Part shown: one piece after another, positions 45,282 through 54,216 of the stretch
Position numbering within the stretch: the stretch's first letter is position 1
How the letters are laid out: each line of letters starts with the position of its first letter
Origin: Ensifer sp. WSM1721
Lineage (GTDB): Bacteria; Pseudomonadota; Alphaproteobacteria; Rhizobiales; Rhizobiaceae
Length of the DNA stretch: 64,000 nt
Reading direction: 5' to 3'
Assembly (NCBI RefSeq): GCF_000513895.2
Contig: NZ_CP165782.1
Location: 2,170,001 to 2,234,000 of the forward strand
Translations under genes and position numbers: made by a program
The notes under the pieces: model-generated
What the model was told of the DNA's origin: nothing
Seen by the model: the letters and a program-made list of their open reading frames with translations, nothing else
Database searches by the model: none

Positions 45282-46146
45282 TTCTCTGTTCCTTCGGCTG
45301 AGTGGAGCGGCGACACCGGCAGGACTCCACTATGTCCGGGATCGGCGAGGCAGACAACTTTGGATTGAGAGTTGACAACGCCCGGCTCTGCTTCCAGTGC
45401 CGCTCTCATTCGTCGCCCCGGCAGCCCGCTGCCAGGCAATGCGCCGGACGCCGGAGACAGCATCGAATGTGACATCGGCGCTCTGAACTCGGCCATCGAC
45501 GCTGTGGCACAGCACAAAAAGCTCACACTTGAGCAATTAGAACATGATGCGATCATTTTGCCGTGGTATTGTTGAAGAATGAAAAAAATGGAAGGTATGA
45601 AGCCTCATCGAACCATGGGCTCGAATCCTAGTTCGAGACGCCTCGCGAGCTGCAGCGAGTCCTTTGGCGGGATGCAACCTATACAGGATTCGCCGACCCG
45701 CCGAAACCGTCGGGAATCCTTTCGGGAATAGCCCTTGGATGGATTCGCTCAATGGTAAAGAATCTTGCGGGTGTAATAAAAATGTCACCTTCCGCAGAGG
45801 GAGGTCGGGGCGCACGCTTAAGGCAGGCTTTGTGTCCAATTCCTAACTAAAGGTGCTTCCATTCTGGCAATCGCCGCCTAGCCGACAACTTCCGAATGCT
45901 GGACGACTAACATTGTTCCAGCACTTCGCAAGCAGCGCCGTTCTGCTCCGGGAAGGGGGATTTCTCAGCCATACCCGGACGGAAGCCGGGCTTCGGTTCA
46001 AGAGACGCCAGTAGCACGCACAGAAGGTCTTATGCCGTCAGAAGATATCTAAATATCTGATATTATTGATTTTTATTGCGTATAATGATTTTCTTGCATC
46101 GAGGCGCGGGCCTCATCGGTCCGCCGCTTCACGGCTGGAAGGAGTA
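45282..46146. other. Gene-poor, partly AT-rich stretch
   Basis: About 0.87 kb with no gene I can support. Frames at 45372 and 45664 (plus) and 45330 (minus) have no recognisable product. The end is AT-rich, including the palindrome AGATATCTAAATATCT near 46045. The stretch between the AlpA-like gene and the broken gene at 46147 looks like decayed accessory DNA. Confidence 0.4.
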
Positions 46147-46439
46147 TCCGCATGGCCCGAAAGCTCCAGCGTGACAGCGATATTTACGCGCTCCCATCGG
46201 GGAAGAGCAAAACCCTATTTCGTCCGACGCCGCGTTCATGAAGGCACAGCCGGGTTTCATCTCGACCCAGCTTCACCGCGCGATCGGACCAAGCCCGACC
46301 TAGGAAACGACGGATGCTTTCCGAGGCGGCGTTCAGCCATCCCGAGTTCATCGCTAAACTCTCTGACTATCCGTCGTCCGGCGTGGCTAGCCCGCACCTC
46401 TTCCAGAAGGTCGCAGTGCCCGGCGTCTGTGTGGCCTGA
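46147..46439 (+). pseudogene. Broken antibiotic-biosynthesis-monooxygenase-like gene
   Basis: Pieces of one family are spread over the three plus frames. They are ESSSVTAIFT near the start, FMKAQPGFISTQLHRAIG after one frame change at about 46225, and AAFSHPEFIAKLSDYPSS with SPHLFQKVAVPGVCVA after another at about 46300, ending at the stop codon 46437-46439. A middle part is missing or scrambled (around 46293-46310). Intact members are about 110 residues and act as small monooxygenases or as heme-degrading IsdG-like proteins. The gene no longer encodes one continuous product. Confidence 0.72.
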
Positions 46440-46557
46440 CGTCGCGCTGAGCGGCAGGGAACGCACCTAGGAGGTCGCCACGCGGTCGGTCCCTTCGTCA
46501 ACAGGACGCGCGGCGTCGTGTCGGCGCAGCGCCGACAATGATCAAAAGGAAGAAGAG

Positions 46558-47086
46558 ATGCTGAAGAGCAGGCATGATCGCTACGGCGCGGTGGCAATCT
46601 CGATTCATTGGCTGAGTGCCGTCCTGGTTTTCGTTTTGCTTGGCTCTGGCTTCCAGGCGGCCAAAGCCGTTGATGTAGCCGAAAAGGCGTCATTTCTTCG
46701 GGTGCACATTCCGGTGGCGCTCGCCGTGCTGCTTCTTACCTCCTTCCGCATCGTCTGGTGGTGGCGGTTCGATCAGAAGCCGCTTGCCGGTGAAGGATCG
46801 CCCATCTGGCAGGAGCGGATCGCGAGCTGGGTACATCTCGCCTTCTACTTAGTGGTGCTCGGCATGATTGCCAGCGGCGTCGGGATGATGATCCTAAGCG
46901 GCGCGGCCCCTCTTCAGTGAACCCGGTGCGGCGCTACCGAACTTCAACGACTATCCGCCGCGCGTGCCGCATGGCTTCGGTGCCAACCTGCTGATCGGGC
47001 TGCTGGCGTTTCACGCCGGAGCGGCGCTCTACCATCATTTCATTCGACGAGATGGGCTGCTGCGTCGGATGTGGTACGGAAGCTGA
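46558..47086 (+). pseudogene. Cytochrome b561-like gene, frameshifted near its end
   Basis: The first 120 codons encode a cytochrome b561 start: YGAVAISIHWLSAVLVFVLL with a heme-ligand-type His and VLRVHIPVALAVLLL-like SFLRVHIPVALAVLLLTSFR. The frame then stops at 46920, but the C-terminal part continues in the adjacent frame (LFSEPGAALPNFNDYPPRVP and ANLLIGLLAFHAGAALYHHF) up to 47084-47086. One indel near 46910 explains this. The intact protein is a di-heme inner-membrane electron carrier. AAGGAAGAAG precedes the ATG. With the broken monooxygenase-like gene beside it, the locus looks decaying. A sequencing error is a possible alternative. Confidence 0.78.
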
Positions 47087-47570
47087 GCAGGTCCGCTAGC
47101 AGTTTTTTGACCAACGCGCCCACGGATTCGAAAATCAGCGCTCATCCGTCGCGTGTGCGCTCAATGAACCTATTGTATGTGCGAACCGGACTCAAGGCGC
47201 GCGGCTGCCGAATTTCGGCTATCCACCACCCATGCCAGCCATTCCAGATCCGTCCTGCGCGACGGTTTCGGCCCATCTCTAGACCTTTTTGGACGGCCAC
47301 TCTCTCCCCCACCAGAAAGCACCACTGCTTACTCCCGAGCCCCAGCCGCAAACAGCCGGAATGGCCTGCCATACTGACGACCACCCCACTTGAAACCGCC
47401 GCACGCTCCTCCACCTTCTCCTGAGTGGTATCAATTCCACGAACGGGGAGCGCCAGGAGCGACCCTGCTGGCCACAACAGAGCACACGCCCTGCTGTTCG
47501 TCCGCCTGACCGGCAGCCTCGAAGGAGCCGACGGCCTTCCTCTTCGTCTTTGAAATGAAGGGAGATGGAA
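47087..47570. other. Intergenic stretch, no gene supported
   Basis: About 0.48 kb between the broken cytochrome gene and formate dehydrogenase. Frames are shadow-like and none has a plausible product. It probably holds the formate dehydrogenase promoter, which I could not place with confidence. Confidence 0.4.
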
Positions 47571-48770
47571 ATGGCAAAGGTCGTTTGTGTCCTCTATGAC
47601 GATCCCGTCGATGGGTATCCGACTACCTATGCGCGGGATGGCCTGCCGAAACTGGAGCGCTATCCCGGCGGCCAGACGCTTCCCACCCCGAAGGCGATCG
47701 ATTTTCAGCCGGGGGTCCTGCTCGGCAGCGTCTCCGGCGAGCTCGGCTTGCGGAAATTCCTCGAAGGCCAGGGGCATACACTTGTCGTAACCTCCGACAA
47801 GGACGGTCCCGACAGCGTTTTTGAACGCGAACTTGTCGACGCCGACATCGCGATCTCGCAGCCCTTCTGGCCGGCCTACCTGACCGCCGAAAGGATCGCC
47901 AAAGCAGCCAAGCTGAAACTCGCGATCACCGCCGGCATCGGCTCGGACCATGTCGATCTGCAGGCGGCGATCGACCGCGGCATTACCGTCGCCGAGGTGA
48001 CGTACTGCAATTCGATCAGCGTATCCGAGCATGTGGTCATGGTGATCCTGGCTCTCGCGCGCAACTACATCCCCTCCTACCAATGGGTGGTGAAGGGCGG
48101 CTGGAACATTGCCGATTGCGTTGCGCGTTCCTACGATATCGAGGGCATGGAGGTCGGCACGGTCGGCGCCGGGCGGATCGGCACGGCGGTGCTGCGCCGG
48201 CTGAAGCCGTTCGACGTCAGGCTGCACTATACCGACCGCCACCGCCTTCCCGCCGCGGTCGAGAAGGAGCTCGGCGTCACCTTCCACAAGACGGCGGCGG
48301 AGATGGTACCCGTCTGCGATGTCGTCACGATCAACGCGCCGCTTCACCCGGAGACGGAGAACCTCTTCGACGAAGCGATGATGGCCAACATGAAGCGCGG
48401 CGCCTTTCTGGTGAACACGGCGCGCGGCAAGATCTGCAACCGCGATGCCGTCGCCCGGGCGCTCGAAAGCGGCCAGCTCGCGGGCTATGCCGGCGATGTC
48501 TGGTTCCCACAGCCGGCGCCCAAGGATCATCCGTGGCGCTCGATGCCCCATCACGGCATGACGCCGCATATTTCGGGATCGTCGCTCTCGGCCCAGGCGC
48601 GCTATGCCGCCGGCACGCGCGAAATCCTGGAATGCTGGTTCGAAGGCCGGCCGATCCGCGAGGAATATCTGATCGTCGCCGACGGAAAGCTCGCCGGTGC
48701 AGGCGCCCACTCCTACAGCGCAGGGGATGCGACGCGCGGGTCCGAGGAGGCCGCGCGTTTCAAGACCTGA
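47571..48770 (+). CDS. fdh: NAD-dependent formate dehydrogenase
   Basis: 399 residues, the usual length of bacterial NAD-FDH, which oxidises formate to CO2 with NAD. Motifs include the substrate/cofactor region ITAGIGSDHVDL, the VTYCNSISVSEH helix with catalytic Asn, the dinucleotide motif GTVGAGRIGTAV, the catalytic Arg in NTARGKICNRDAV and the Gln/His pair in PQPAPKDHPWR and MTPHISG. AAGGGAG lies 6 nt before the ATG at 47571 and directly abuts the ATG at 47565, so the later start is chosen. It would regain NADH from C1 compounds, in keeping with the demethylation operon elsewhere. Confidence 0.93.
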   Translation: MAKVVCVLYDDPVDGYPTTYARDGLPKLERYPGGQTLPTPKAIDFQPGVLLGSVSGELGLRKFLEGQGHTLVVTSDKDGPDSVFERELVDADIAISQPFWPAYLTAERIAKAAKLKLAITAGIGSDHVDLQAAIDRGITVAEVTYCNSISVSEHVVMVILALARNYIPSYQWVVKGGWNIADCVARSYDIEGMEVGTVGAGRIGTAVLRRLKPFDVRLHYTDRHRLPAAVEKELGVTFHKTAAEMVPVCDVVTINAPLHPETENLFDEAMMANMKRGAFLVNTARGKICNRDAVARALESGQLAGYAGDVWFPQPAPKDHPWRSMPHHGMTPHISGSSLSAQARYAAGTREILECWFEGRPIREEYLIVADGKLAGAGAHSYSAGDATRGSEEAARFKT

Positions 48771-48994
48771 CACAGCGACACGTTGCGATCGCTGGATGAT
48801 GACCCGCCCTGCCTGCTCGGCATGGCTCTCATCCTTGCAGGCATGGCGCTGTCGCAGGGACGAGGAAGAAGACGTTCGGAATGAACGGAAGCGGCCTACC
48901 CTGCGTCAAGGGCGGCCCTGACGAAGTCGCAACACTCGATACGAGGTCGGCAACCGGATCCAGATGAACGGAATCGACCCCATCCACGCAGCGT

Positions 48995-49735
48995 TCAATA
49001 GTAGTGGCGTTCAATTTGCTCGTACGCGTCCGGCCGCCCACCGGGAGTAAGATCGAGGAGGGTCCACATCGGCTCGACCGTGCCGACATGGCGTGGATCC
49101 TGTCCGGGCTCCGTCGGTAAGAACAACAGCTCCGAGGCCCAGCTCAGCCTCACCACTCCGTCGGAGCCTTTGTGGAACACCGTGAGGATCGGCACCTGCT
49201 GTCCGTCTTCGTCCTCGCCATGGTAGTCGCGCTTGAAGCTGTTGTTGGCGGCCGAAATCAGTTTCAAATTGCGCCAACCACGATGCGCGGCGAAGGCCGC
49301 GACTTGCTCGATCGGCGCCTTCGCCACTGCCGCAATGTTGACCCCGAGTCCCTCGACATGCGGGACAGCCCCCTCCCAATTGTCGAGCAATGCAGTGCAG
49401 GACGGACACGGTCCCTGCTCAAGGGGAAGATCTGCCATCGGGCCATTGCTCGGACCGCGCCGGTCGTCGCTGCGATGCCGCGGGAACATATAGTGATAGA
49501 GAATCAAGGTATCGGTACCGGGCCGGAACAGCTCGGACAGCCGCACCTGGGCTGGCGCCCCGTGGGCGTCGATGTGGTCGAACTGGTAATCCTCGGGAAC
49601 GGGCCCACCCGGCGGGAGTGCGCGGATCTCCGCGGCCACAGCCTCCATTTCACGCCGAAGGGCCACCTCACGCTGCAGCAGCCTTTCGCGAGCCTGGCGA
49701 TATTCCGGACTTTCGTTTGGGAAGTTCACGTCCAT
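48995..49735 (-). CDS. DUF899 thioredoxin-like protein
   Basis: 246 residues. The DUF899 signature is clear: YHYMFPRHR, GPCPSCTALLDNWEG carrying a CxxC, and LKLISAANNSFKRDYHGEDE. Members have a thioredoxin-like fold of unknown role. GAGG lies 7 nt before the ATG at 49735. It is cytosolic and alone on its strand, between formate dehydrogenase and the stress-type small genes. Confidence 0.85.
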   Translation of the reverse strand: MDVNFPNESPEYRQARERLLQREVALRREMEAVAAEIRALPPGGPVPEDYQFDHIDAHGAPAQVRLSELFRPGTDTLILYHYMFPRHRSDDRRGPSNGPMADLPLEQGPCPSCTALLDNWEGAVPHVEGLGVNIAAVAKAPIEQVAAFAAHRGWRNLKLISAANNSFKRDYHGEDEDGQQVPILTVFHKGSDGVVRLSWASELLFLPTEPGQDPRHVGTVEPMWTLLDLTPGGRPDAYEQIERHYY

Positions 49736-49922
49736 GCACGCCTCTATCGAAGTGAATGGTCGGATCATAGCACGACTTCAGCGGGCTCGACTTCGCCCTC
49801 CAGGTTACTTCTCATTGGGGGCAGGCTAATAAGTCATACAATAATGCTGCAGGCAGCTCCGCGCGACTTGTCCGTGACAGTTGTATGACAGATAGTCGCC
49901 GCGTCGATGAACGGAGGTCGTC

Positions 49923-50252
49923 ATGGGTGAGAAGCGCAGAAGGGTATACGAGGCATTGGTGGAAGGCGCGATGCAGGGCCATTCCGACAGGAACCTCTAT
50001 CATTTCGTCCTTGCGCGCTGCCCGAAGACCTCCAGCAAGAAGCTCGTCCGCGCCTCGCTGCTGGCCCTGACCGACCCCGAGCTCAAGGACCGGAACATTC
50101 TGAGCACGATCTACGCGTTAGCAATCAAGCATCGCCTGGACGAGGCGCGAGCCGATGAGATCGAGGATGTCGACGACGATGAGCCGAGGGAGTTGGCGCC
50201 GTCGATGTCTGGCCTGCGGACATCTCCGTCGGTAGCGGATATGACCGCGTGA
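49923..50252 (+). CDS. Small acidic-tailed conserved hypothetical protein (copy 1, intact)
   Basis: 109 residues. Helical region RRRVYEALVEGAMQGHSDRN then RCPKTSSKKLVRASLLALTD and an Asp/Glu-rich segment (DEIEDVDDDEPRE). No domain is recognised. GGAGG lies 4 nt before the ATG. A second copy at 51994 has the same blocks but a one-base deletion, so the intact one is here. It may be a stress or nodulation-type small regulator, but that is a guess. Confidence 0.75.
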   Translation: MGEKRRRVYEALVEGAMQGHSDRNLYHFVLARCPKTSSKKLVRASLLALTDPELKDRNILSTIYALAIKHRLDEARADEIEDVDDDEPRELAPSMSGLRTSPSVADMTA

Positions 50253-50342
50253 GCGCGGTTCCGATGCAGGGGGGTCACACACCCGTCACATAAAAGGAGG
50301 ATCACTCGCTCGATTTATCAGACTGCCAATCGAGGGGGCGTA

Positions 50343-50849
50343 ATGATGCAGGGCCGCATCTATCACATTCTCTTCCTTTCACGCCGAAACTCTGCGCGCA
50401 GCATCATGGCCCAGGCCATTCTCAACAAGATTGGTCAGGACCGATTCCACGCGTTCAGCGCCGCCGTCGATCCGGCAGAGGCTATCGAACCCATCGTGCT
50501 GGACCTCCTTCGCGCGGCGGATCTTCCAATCGACGACGTTCGGCCCAAGCATTTTCGCGACTTTGCCGCAGCCGAGGCGCCTGATTTGGACTTCGTGTTC
50601 ACTCTGAGTGATACCGCCGCCGGAGAGCCGCTGCCAGAGTGGCCGGGCCTTCCCATCACGGCGCATTGGAAATGTGCCGATCCGGTCCTTGCCGAAGGCG
50701 AATTCTGGGAGAAGAGGCAGGCGTTTGTCGATGTGATGTCGCAGCTTGAGCGGCGACTGGCTATCTTCATCAATCTTCCGTTTGAATCGCTTGATCGGAT
50801 GAGCCTTCAAACGCAGGTGAGGGCAATCGCGGACCCGCCTAGTCCCTAG
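50343..50849 (+). CDS. Low-molecular-weight phosphatase/ArsC-fold protein with Ser replacing the catalytic Cys
   Basis: 168 residues with the LMW-phosphatase fold. The P-loop reads ILFLSRRNSARSIMAQ where active enzymes have FLC-x5-RS; the codon tca at 50373-50375 encodes Ser instead of Cys, so classical phosphatase or arsenate-reductase chemistry is not expected. The general-acid Asp-Pro later (KCADPVLAEG) is kept. The rest matches ArsC-type proteins of this family. It may act as a binding or regulatory protein. An ArsR regulator lies 1.8 kb away, not in an operon with it. Confidence 0.78.
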   Translation: MMQGRIYHILFLSRRNSARSIMAQAILNKIGQDRFHAFSAAVDPAEAIEPIVLDLLRAADLPIDDVRPKHFRDFAAAEAPDLDFVFTLSDTAAGEPLPEWPGLPITAHWKCADPVLAEGEFWEKRQAFVDVMSQLERRLAIFINLPFESLDRMSLQTQVRAIADPPSP

Positions 50850-51104
50850 TACGAGGCGGCGATGATCCTGGATTTCGGCCCCGCCCGGTTCGGGCCAGGC
50901 TATGCTTACTTCTCCGGCTGCCCCCGTTACGAATAGAAATGCGTACGAACCTTCGGCGCCTGGTGCGCATTTGAAGCCACTTCCGGGACCACCGTTGGCG
51001 ATCGGCGGTCGGCTCATCGTTCCTGCAGATCCTGGTTGCCTTGACACTTCGCGTCGGAGCACGCCGGCTGTCTACTCCCCGAGTCCCGGGCCATATGCCA
51101 TCGA
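50850..51104. other. Intergenic stretch without a supported gene
   Basis: No convincing frame. The downstream cold-shock gene is transcribed toward this stretch, so its transcript end may lie here. Confidence 0.35.
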
Positions 51105-51314
51105 TCAGAGCGTGCGGATATTGTCCGCAGAACTCTTGCCCGACCGACGATCCTGAGTAATGTCGAAGCTCACCTTTTGACCCTCCTTGAGGGTAGAGAG
51201 CCCAGCTCGCTCTACCGCCGAAATGTGCACGAAAACATCCGGCGAACCGTCATCGGGCTCGATGAATCCGAAGCCTTTGGTGCTGTTGAACCACTTTACC
51301 GTCCCGGAAGCCAC
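51105..51314 (-). CDS. Cold-shock protein, CspA family
   Basis: 69 residues with both RNA-binding motifs of the cold-shock domain: [17 protein letters not shown] and [13 protein letters not shown]. It binds single-stranded nucleic acid and acts as an RNA chaperone or transcription antiterminator. The start is a GTG (51312-51314) with GGAAAGG about 8 nt before it. It is the only gene on its strand here. The assignment is firm, the temperature dependence is not shown. Confidence 0.93.
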   Translation of the reverse strand: MASGTVKWFNSTKGFGFIEPDDGSPDVFVHISAVERAGLSTLKEGQKVSFDITQDRRSGKSSADNIRTL

Positions 51315-51519
51315 GGCGTGCGCCTTTCCATCATGAGAGCAGCATCATTCGTCGGCAATTGCGACGATCTCATATTTTCAGCTGCTTCTAAATAAGTTGA
51401 TTGTGATACTTTTATGACAGCCGCCTCGCCAGACGGCGGGGTGCTACGACGACCGAGCCAGGGCTCACGATCTCACTGATTACTACGGACTCGTTGAGGA
51501 GCGCATATGGAGACCTGCC

Positions 51520-51849
51520 ATGGCGATACTCGAAGACGCCTTTAAGGGTAACGTTATGACTGCCGTTGCCATCGGCATCGGAGCTGTCGTGCTGAGACCG
51601 ATCGTCGTTCCTGTGGTGAGGCCGCTGTTCAAGGCCGCCTTGAAGGCCGGTCTGGTAGCCTACGATCAAGGCAGGGTCGCCGTGGCGGAACTCGGCGAAG
51701 GCTACGAGGATCTCATGGCCGAGGCGCGTGCCGAGATGTCGGCCGCGAACGGAGGCATTGGGCCTACCGAATCGGCTGAGCCGGCTGCTCGCCGTCCGGC
51801 GCCGAAAGCATCAACTTCGCGCGACGAAGATCAAAATAAAAATAGGTAA
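51520..51849 (+). CDS. DUF5132-family protein
   Basis: 109 residues: ALEDAFKGNVMTAVAIGIGA-like start with a hydrophobic segment (VMTAVAIGIGAVVLRPIVVPVV), an amphipathic helix, then a polar tail (PAARRPAPKASTSRDEDQ). This fits the DUF5132 family of small membrane-associated proteins. GGAGA precedes the ATG. It shares a cluster with other small stress-type genes but no clear operon. Confidence 0.75.
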   Translation: MAILEDAFKGNVMTAVAIGIGAVVLRPIVVPVVRPLFKAALKAGLVAYDQGRVAVAELGEGYEDLMAEARAEMSAANGGIGPTESAEPAARRPAPKASTSRDEDQNKNR

Positions 51850-51993
51850 GTGGCTCGCCACATTGCCGCTGCTGGCGAGGGATGGCGGATGTCTTGCGCG
51901 TCCTTGCGGAGCTAGCAGGGCTGGCGCTGTGTGCAACCGTTTCTTGTCGCCGTTTTGGCTGCGACCATCCGCCACGATAAAGGGGGATTCAAC

Positions 51994-52394
51994 ATGGGTT
52001 CGATGCGGAGAAAAGTATACGAGGCCCTGGTCGAAGGAGCTATGTGCTGCCGTTCCGACGACGAGCTTTACGCTCTCGTCCGGAAGCGGTGCCCGAAAAC
52101 TCCAGCAAGACGCTTGTTCGGGCCTCGCTGCTGGCCCTGACCGATCTCGAACTCAATGATGGCAACGCGCTCTGCATGATCTACGCGTTAGCGATCAAAC
52201 ACCGACTGGACGGGGTAAGGAGCGATGAGATCGACGACATGGGCGACGATGATCCGCTGGAACTTACCCCTTCCATCGGCGGTAGACTATCAATTGACCG
52301 GCCGGCGCGGAGCGGAGGTGCCTCTTGGAACGATCGCTATTTCTCGCCAGACTCCTGGGGCCGACATTTATCGCGATCGCGGTCGGGATGCTGA
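51994..52394 (+). pseudogene. Second copy of the small acidic-tailed gene, frameshifted
   Basis: It repeats the blocks of the gene at 49923: RRKVYEALVEGAM, RKRCPKT, LVRASLLALTD and YALAIKHRLD with an acidic DDMGDDDP tail. A single missing base near 52101 (act-cc-agc where the first copy has acc-tcc-agc) splits it into two frames, the first stopping at 52140. The end shown is the stop of the second frame. It looks like a recent duplicate that has lost function, unless slippage restores it. Confidence 0.78.
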
Positions 52395-52552
52395 TCAATC
52401 TCGGCATCTACGAGACTATGATCGCGGAGGCGCTGCACCCTGGCATCGTCTTCTATCTGTCCGGTTTGCTGTCGCTGCTCGCTGGCCTCGCAATCGTCAA
52501 CCTGCACAATAGATGGCAGCCGGACTGGCGCGTGATCATCACAGTGTGTTAG
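52325..52552 (+). CDS. Small inner-membrane protein
   Basis: 75 residues with two membrane helices, FLARLLGPTFIAIAVGMLIN and GIVFYLSGLLSLLAGLAIV, then NLHNRWQPDW. GGAGG lies about 6 nt before the TTG at 52325, which is why I accept this unusual start. The ending ITVC is abrupt; similar short membrane proteins often go on for a third helix, so it may be truncated. It overlaps the end of the broken gene upstream. Confidence 0.6.
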   Translation: MERSLFLARLLGPTFIAIAVGMLINLGIYETMIAEALHPGIVFYLSGLLSLLAGLAIVNLHNRWQPDWRVIITVC

Positions 52553-52691
52553 GGCGAGGAGGTCACGTCGACCTCAATCGCGACGTCCTGAGAGAGCTAC
52601 TCTACCGGCTTCAAGCCTAACTTCTTCAACACTATCGACCCGTTGCGGACATTCCAGCGCGGCGCCAGTGCGGCACGGATCAGGGCGCCGG

Positions 52692-52994
52692 TTATAGCCG
52701 TTCTTGCAGCAGCATCTTCAGCGCGCTGATCCGCTCTTCATCCCGCTTGTAGAATATCCATTGCTTAATCCGTTTTGGGCGCACCAGCCCGGCCTGAGAA
52801 AGTACGCGCATATGTTCGCTGAGAGTGGGCGGGGAAAGGCCGAGTTTCTCAGCTATCAGAATCGCGCAGACGCCATCCTCGACAAGATCGCCGTCGGTCT
52901 GAGGTGGAAAATGAGCCTGCGGGTTCTTGAGCCAGTCAAGAATCTGGAGCCGCCTCTCGTTTGCAATTGCCTTGATGATATCGATCTCTTGCAT
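52692..52994 (-). CDS. ArsR-type winged helix-turn-helix regulator
   Basis: 100 residues. The winged-helix core is DIIKAIANERRLQILDWLKN, then LSPPTLSEHMRVLSQAGLV. No cysteine-rich metal site is obvious (only one Cys, in the DGVCAIL segment), so the effector may not be a metal. It is divergent from the dehydratase gene, 51 bp away, and could regulate that gene. Confidence 0.85.
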   Translation of the reverse strand: MQEIDIIKAIANERRLQILDWLKNPQAHFPPQTDGDLVEDGVCAILIAEKLGLSPPTLSEHMRVLSQAGLVRPKRIKQWIFYKRDEERISALKMLLQERL

Positions 52995-53045
52995 TTCGTC
53001 AGTTTGCCAAGTAACTAATTGATGTCAATACGGTAGGGGCGACTT

Positions 53046-53990
53046 ATGAAGGTAGACACGCCGATCACCGCTGAGCGCATTCGCGAGACGGAAGCGCTGA
53101 TCCGCCGTCATATCCGGCATACACCGGTCCTTCACGTTGACATGAAGGACTTTGGCCGCGCACCTCTGCCGGTCGCGCTTAAGCTCGAATGTTTACAATA
53201 TACCGGATCGTTCAAGGTGCGCGGTGCCTTCGCCAATCTTCTTGGCAGAGCTGTGCCGGTGGCCGGTGTGGTGGCCGCTTCAGGTGGCAATCACGGTGCC
53301 GCGGTCGCCTATGCCGCAAGGCGCCTGGGAATTCCTGCCACGATTTTCGTGCCGACTGTCACCTCGCCGGCCAAGGCAGAGCGTATCCGCAGCTACGGAG
53401 CAAAGCTGATGATTGCGGGAAACCGCTATGCTGATGCGCTGGCGGCGAGCGAGAGGTTCTCCACCGAGACTGGCGCGCTGGCAATCCATGCCTATGATCA
53501 GGTCGAGACACTGATCGGTCAGGGCACGCTCGGGCTCGAAATGGAGCAAGACCTGCCAAATATCGATACGGTGCTGGTTGCAGTCGGCGGCGGTGGTTTG
53601 ATCGGCGGCATCGCCGGCTGGTTTGCCGGTCGTAAACGAATTGTCGCCGTCGAGCCCGAAGGCTCGCCGACGCTTCATATGGCGCTCGATGCGGGGCACC
53701 CGGTCCATGCGCCCGCCGAAGGGATCGCGGCCGACTCGCTCGCTCCGAGACAAGTCGGCGGACTGATGTTTCCTATCGCGCAGGCCTTTGTCGAGCACTC
53801 GCTCCTGGTGACCGATGACGAAATAAAGCTAACGCAGGCGTCGTTGTGGGAAGCGGCGCGGATTGCCGTGGAGCCGGGCGGGGCGGCGGCGTTGGCTGCA
53901 TTGCTCGGCGGAAGATATGTGCCTGCGCCGGGCGAGCGTGTTGCGGTGCTCGTCTGCGGTGCGAATACGACGGCGGTACAGTTCGGCTGA
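53046..53990 (+). CDS. PLP-dependent serine/threonine dehydratase
   Basis: 314 residues of fold-type II. The catalytic Lys is in YTGSFKVRGA, the PLP-binding SGGNHGAAVAYAA segment and the glycine loop VGGGGLIGG follow. It lacks the regulatory ACT domains of biosynthetic threonine deaminase, so it is probably a catabolic enzyme deaminating serine or threonine, or a hydroxyaspartate-type dehydratase. The divergent ArsR-type gene upstream may control it. Confidence 0.86.
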   Translation: MKVDTPITAERIRETEALIRRHIRHTPVLHVDMKDFGRAPLPVALKLECLQYTGSFKVRGAFANLLGRAVPVAGVVAASGGNHGAAVAYAARRLGIPATIFVPTVTSPAKAERIRSYGAKLMIAGNRYADALAASERFSTETGALAIHAYDQVETLIGQGTLGLEMEQDLPNIDTVLVAVGGGGLIGGIAGWFAGRKRIVAVEPEGSPTLHMALDAGHPVHAPAEGIAADSLAPRQVGGLMFPIAQAFVEHSLLVTDDEIKLTQASLWEAARIAVEPGGAAALAALLGGRYVPAPGERVAVLVCGANTTAVQFG

Positions 53991-54216
53991 GGGTCAGTGC
54001 CCGGATCGCGGCTGTTGCCCGGATGGCTGCTGCCCACCCGAGTGCGACGGACGGGAACCAGAAAGATCGGCCAGGCGTCGTACGCCGATCGCGGACGGAA
54101 TTTCCGGTCCTGGCCCCAAAAGCCGAAGTCACTCACGGTTTGGGCAAATAAAGTGGATTGCAGCACTCCTCTTTAATGGCTAAAGCGATGTCCAGATTCA
54201 TGTGGAGGACATCGCC

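Noticed and set aside
44808..45368. 186-codon open frame after the tRNA
   Set aside because: Unusual composition, no similarity, and it runs over the better-supported AlpA-like gene on the other strand.
45372..45575. 67-codon open frame on the plus strand
   Set aside because: No ribosome site and no recognised product.
47142..48773. 543-codon open frame on the minus strand
   Set aside because: It is the shadow of the plus-strand formate dehydrogenase in high-GC DNA; its translation lacks any family resemblance, while the plus frame has all FDH motifs.
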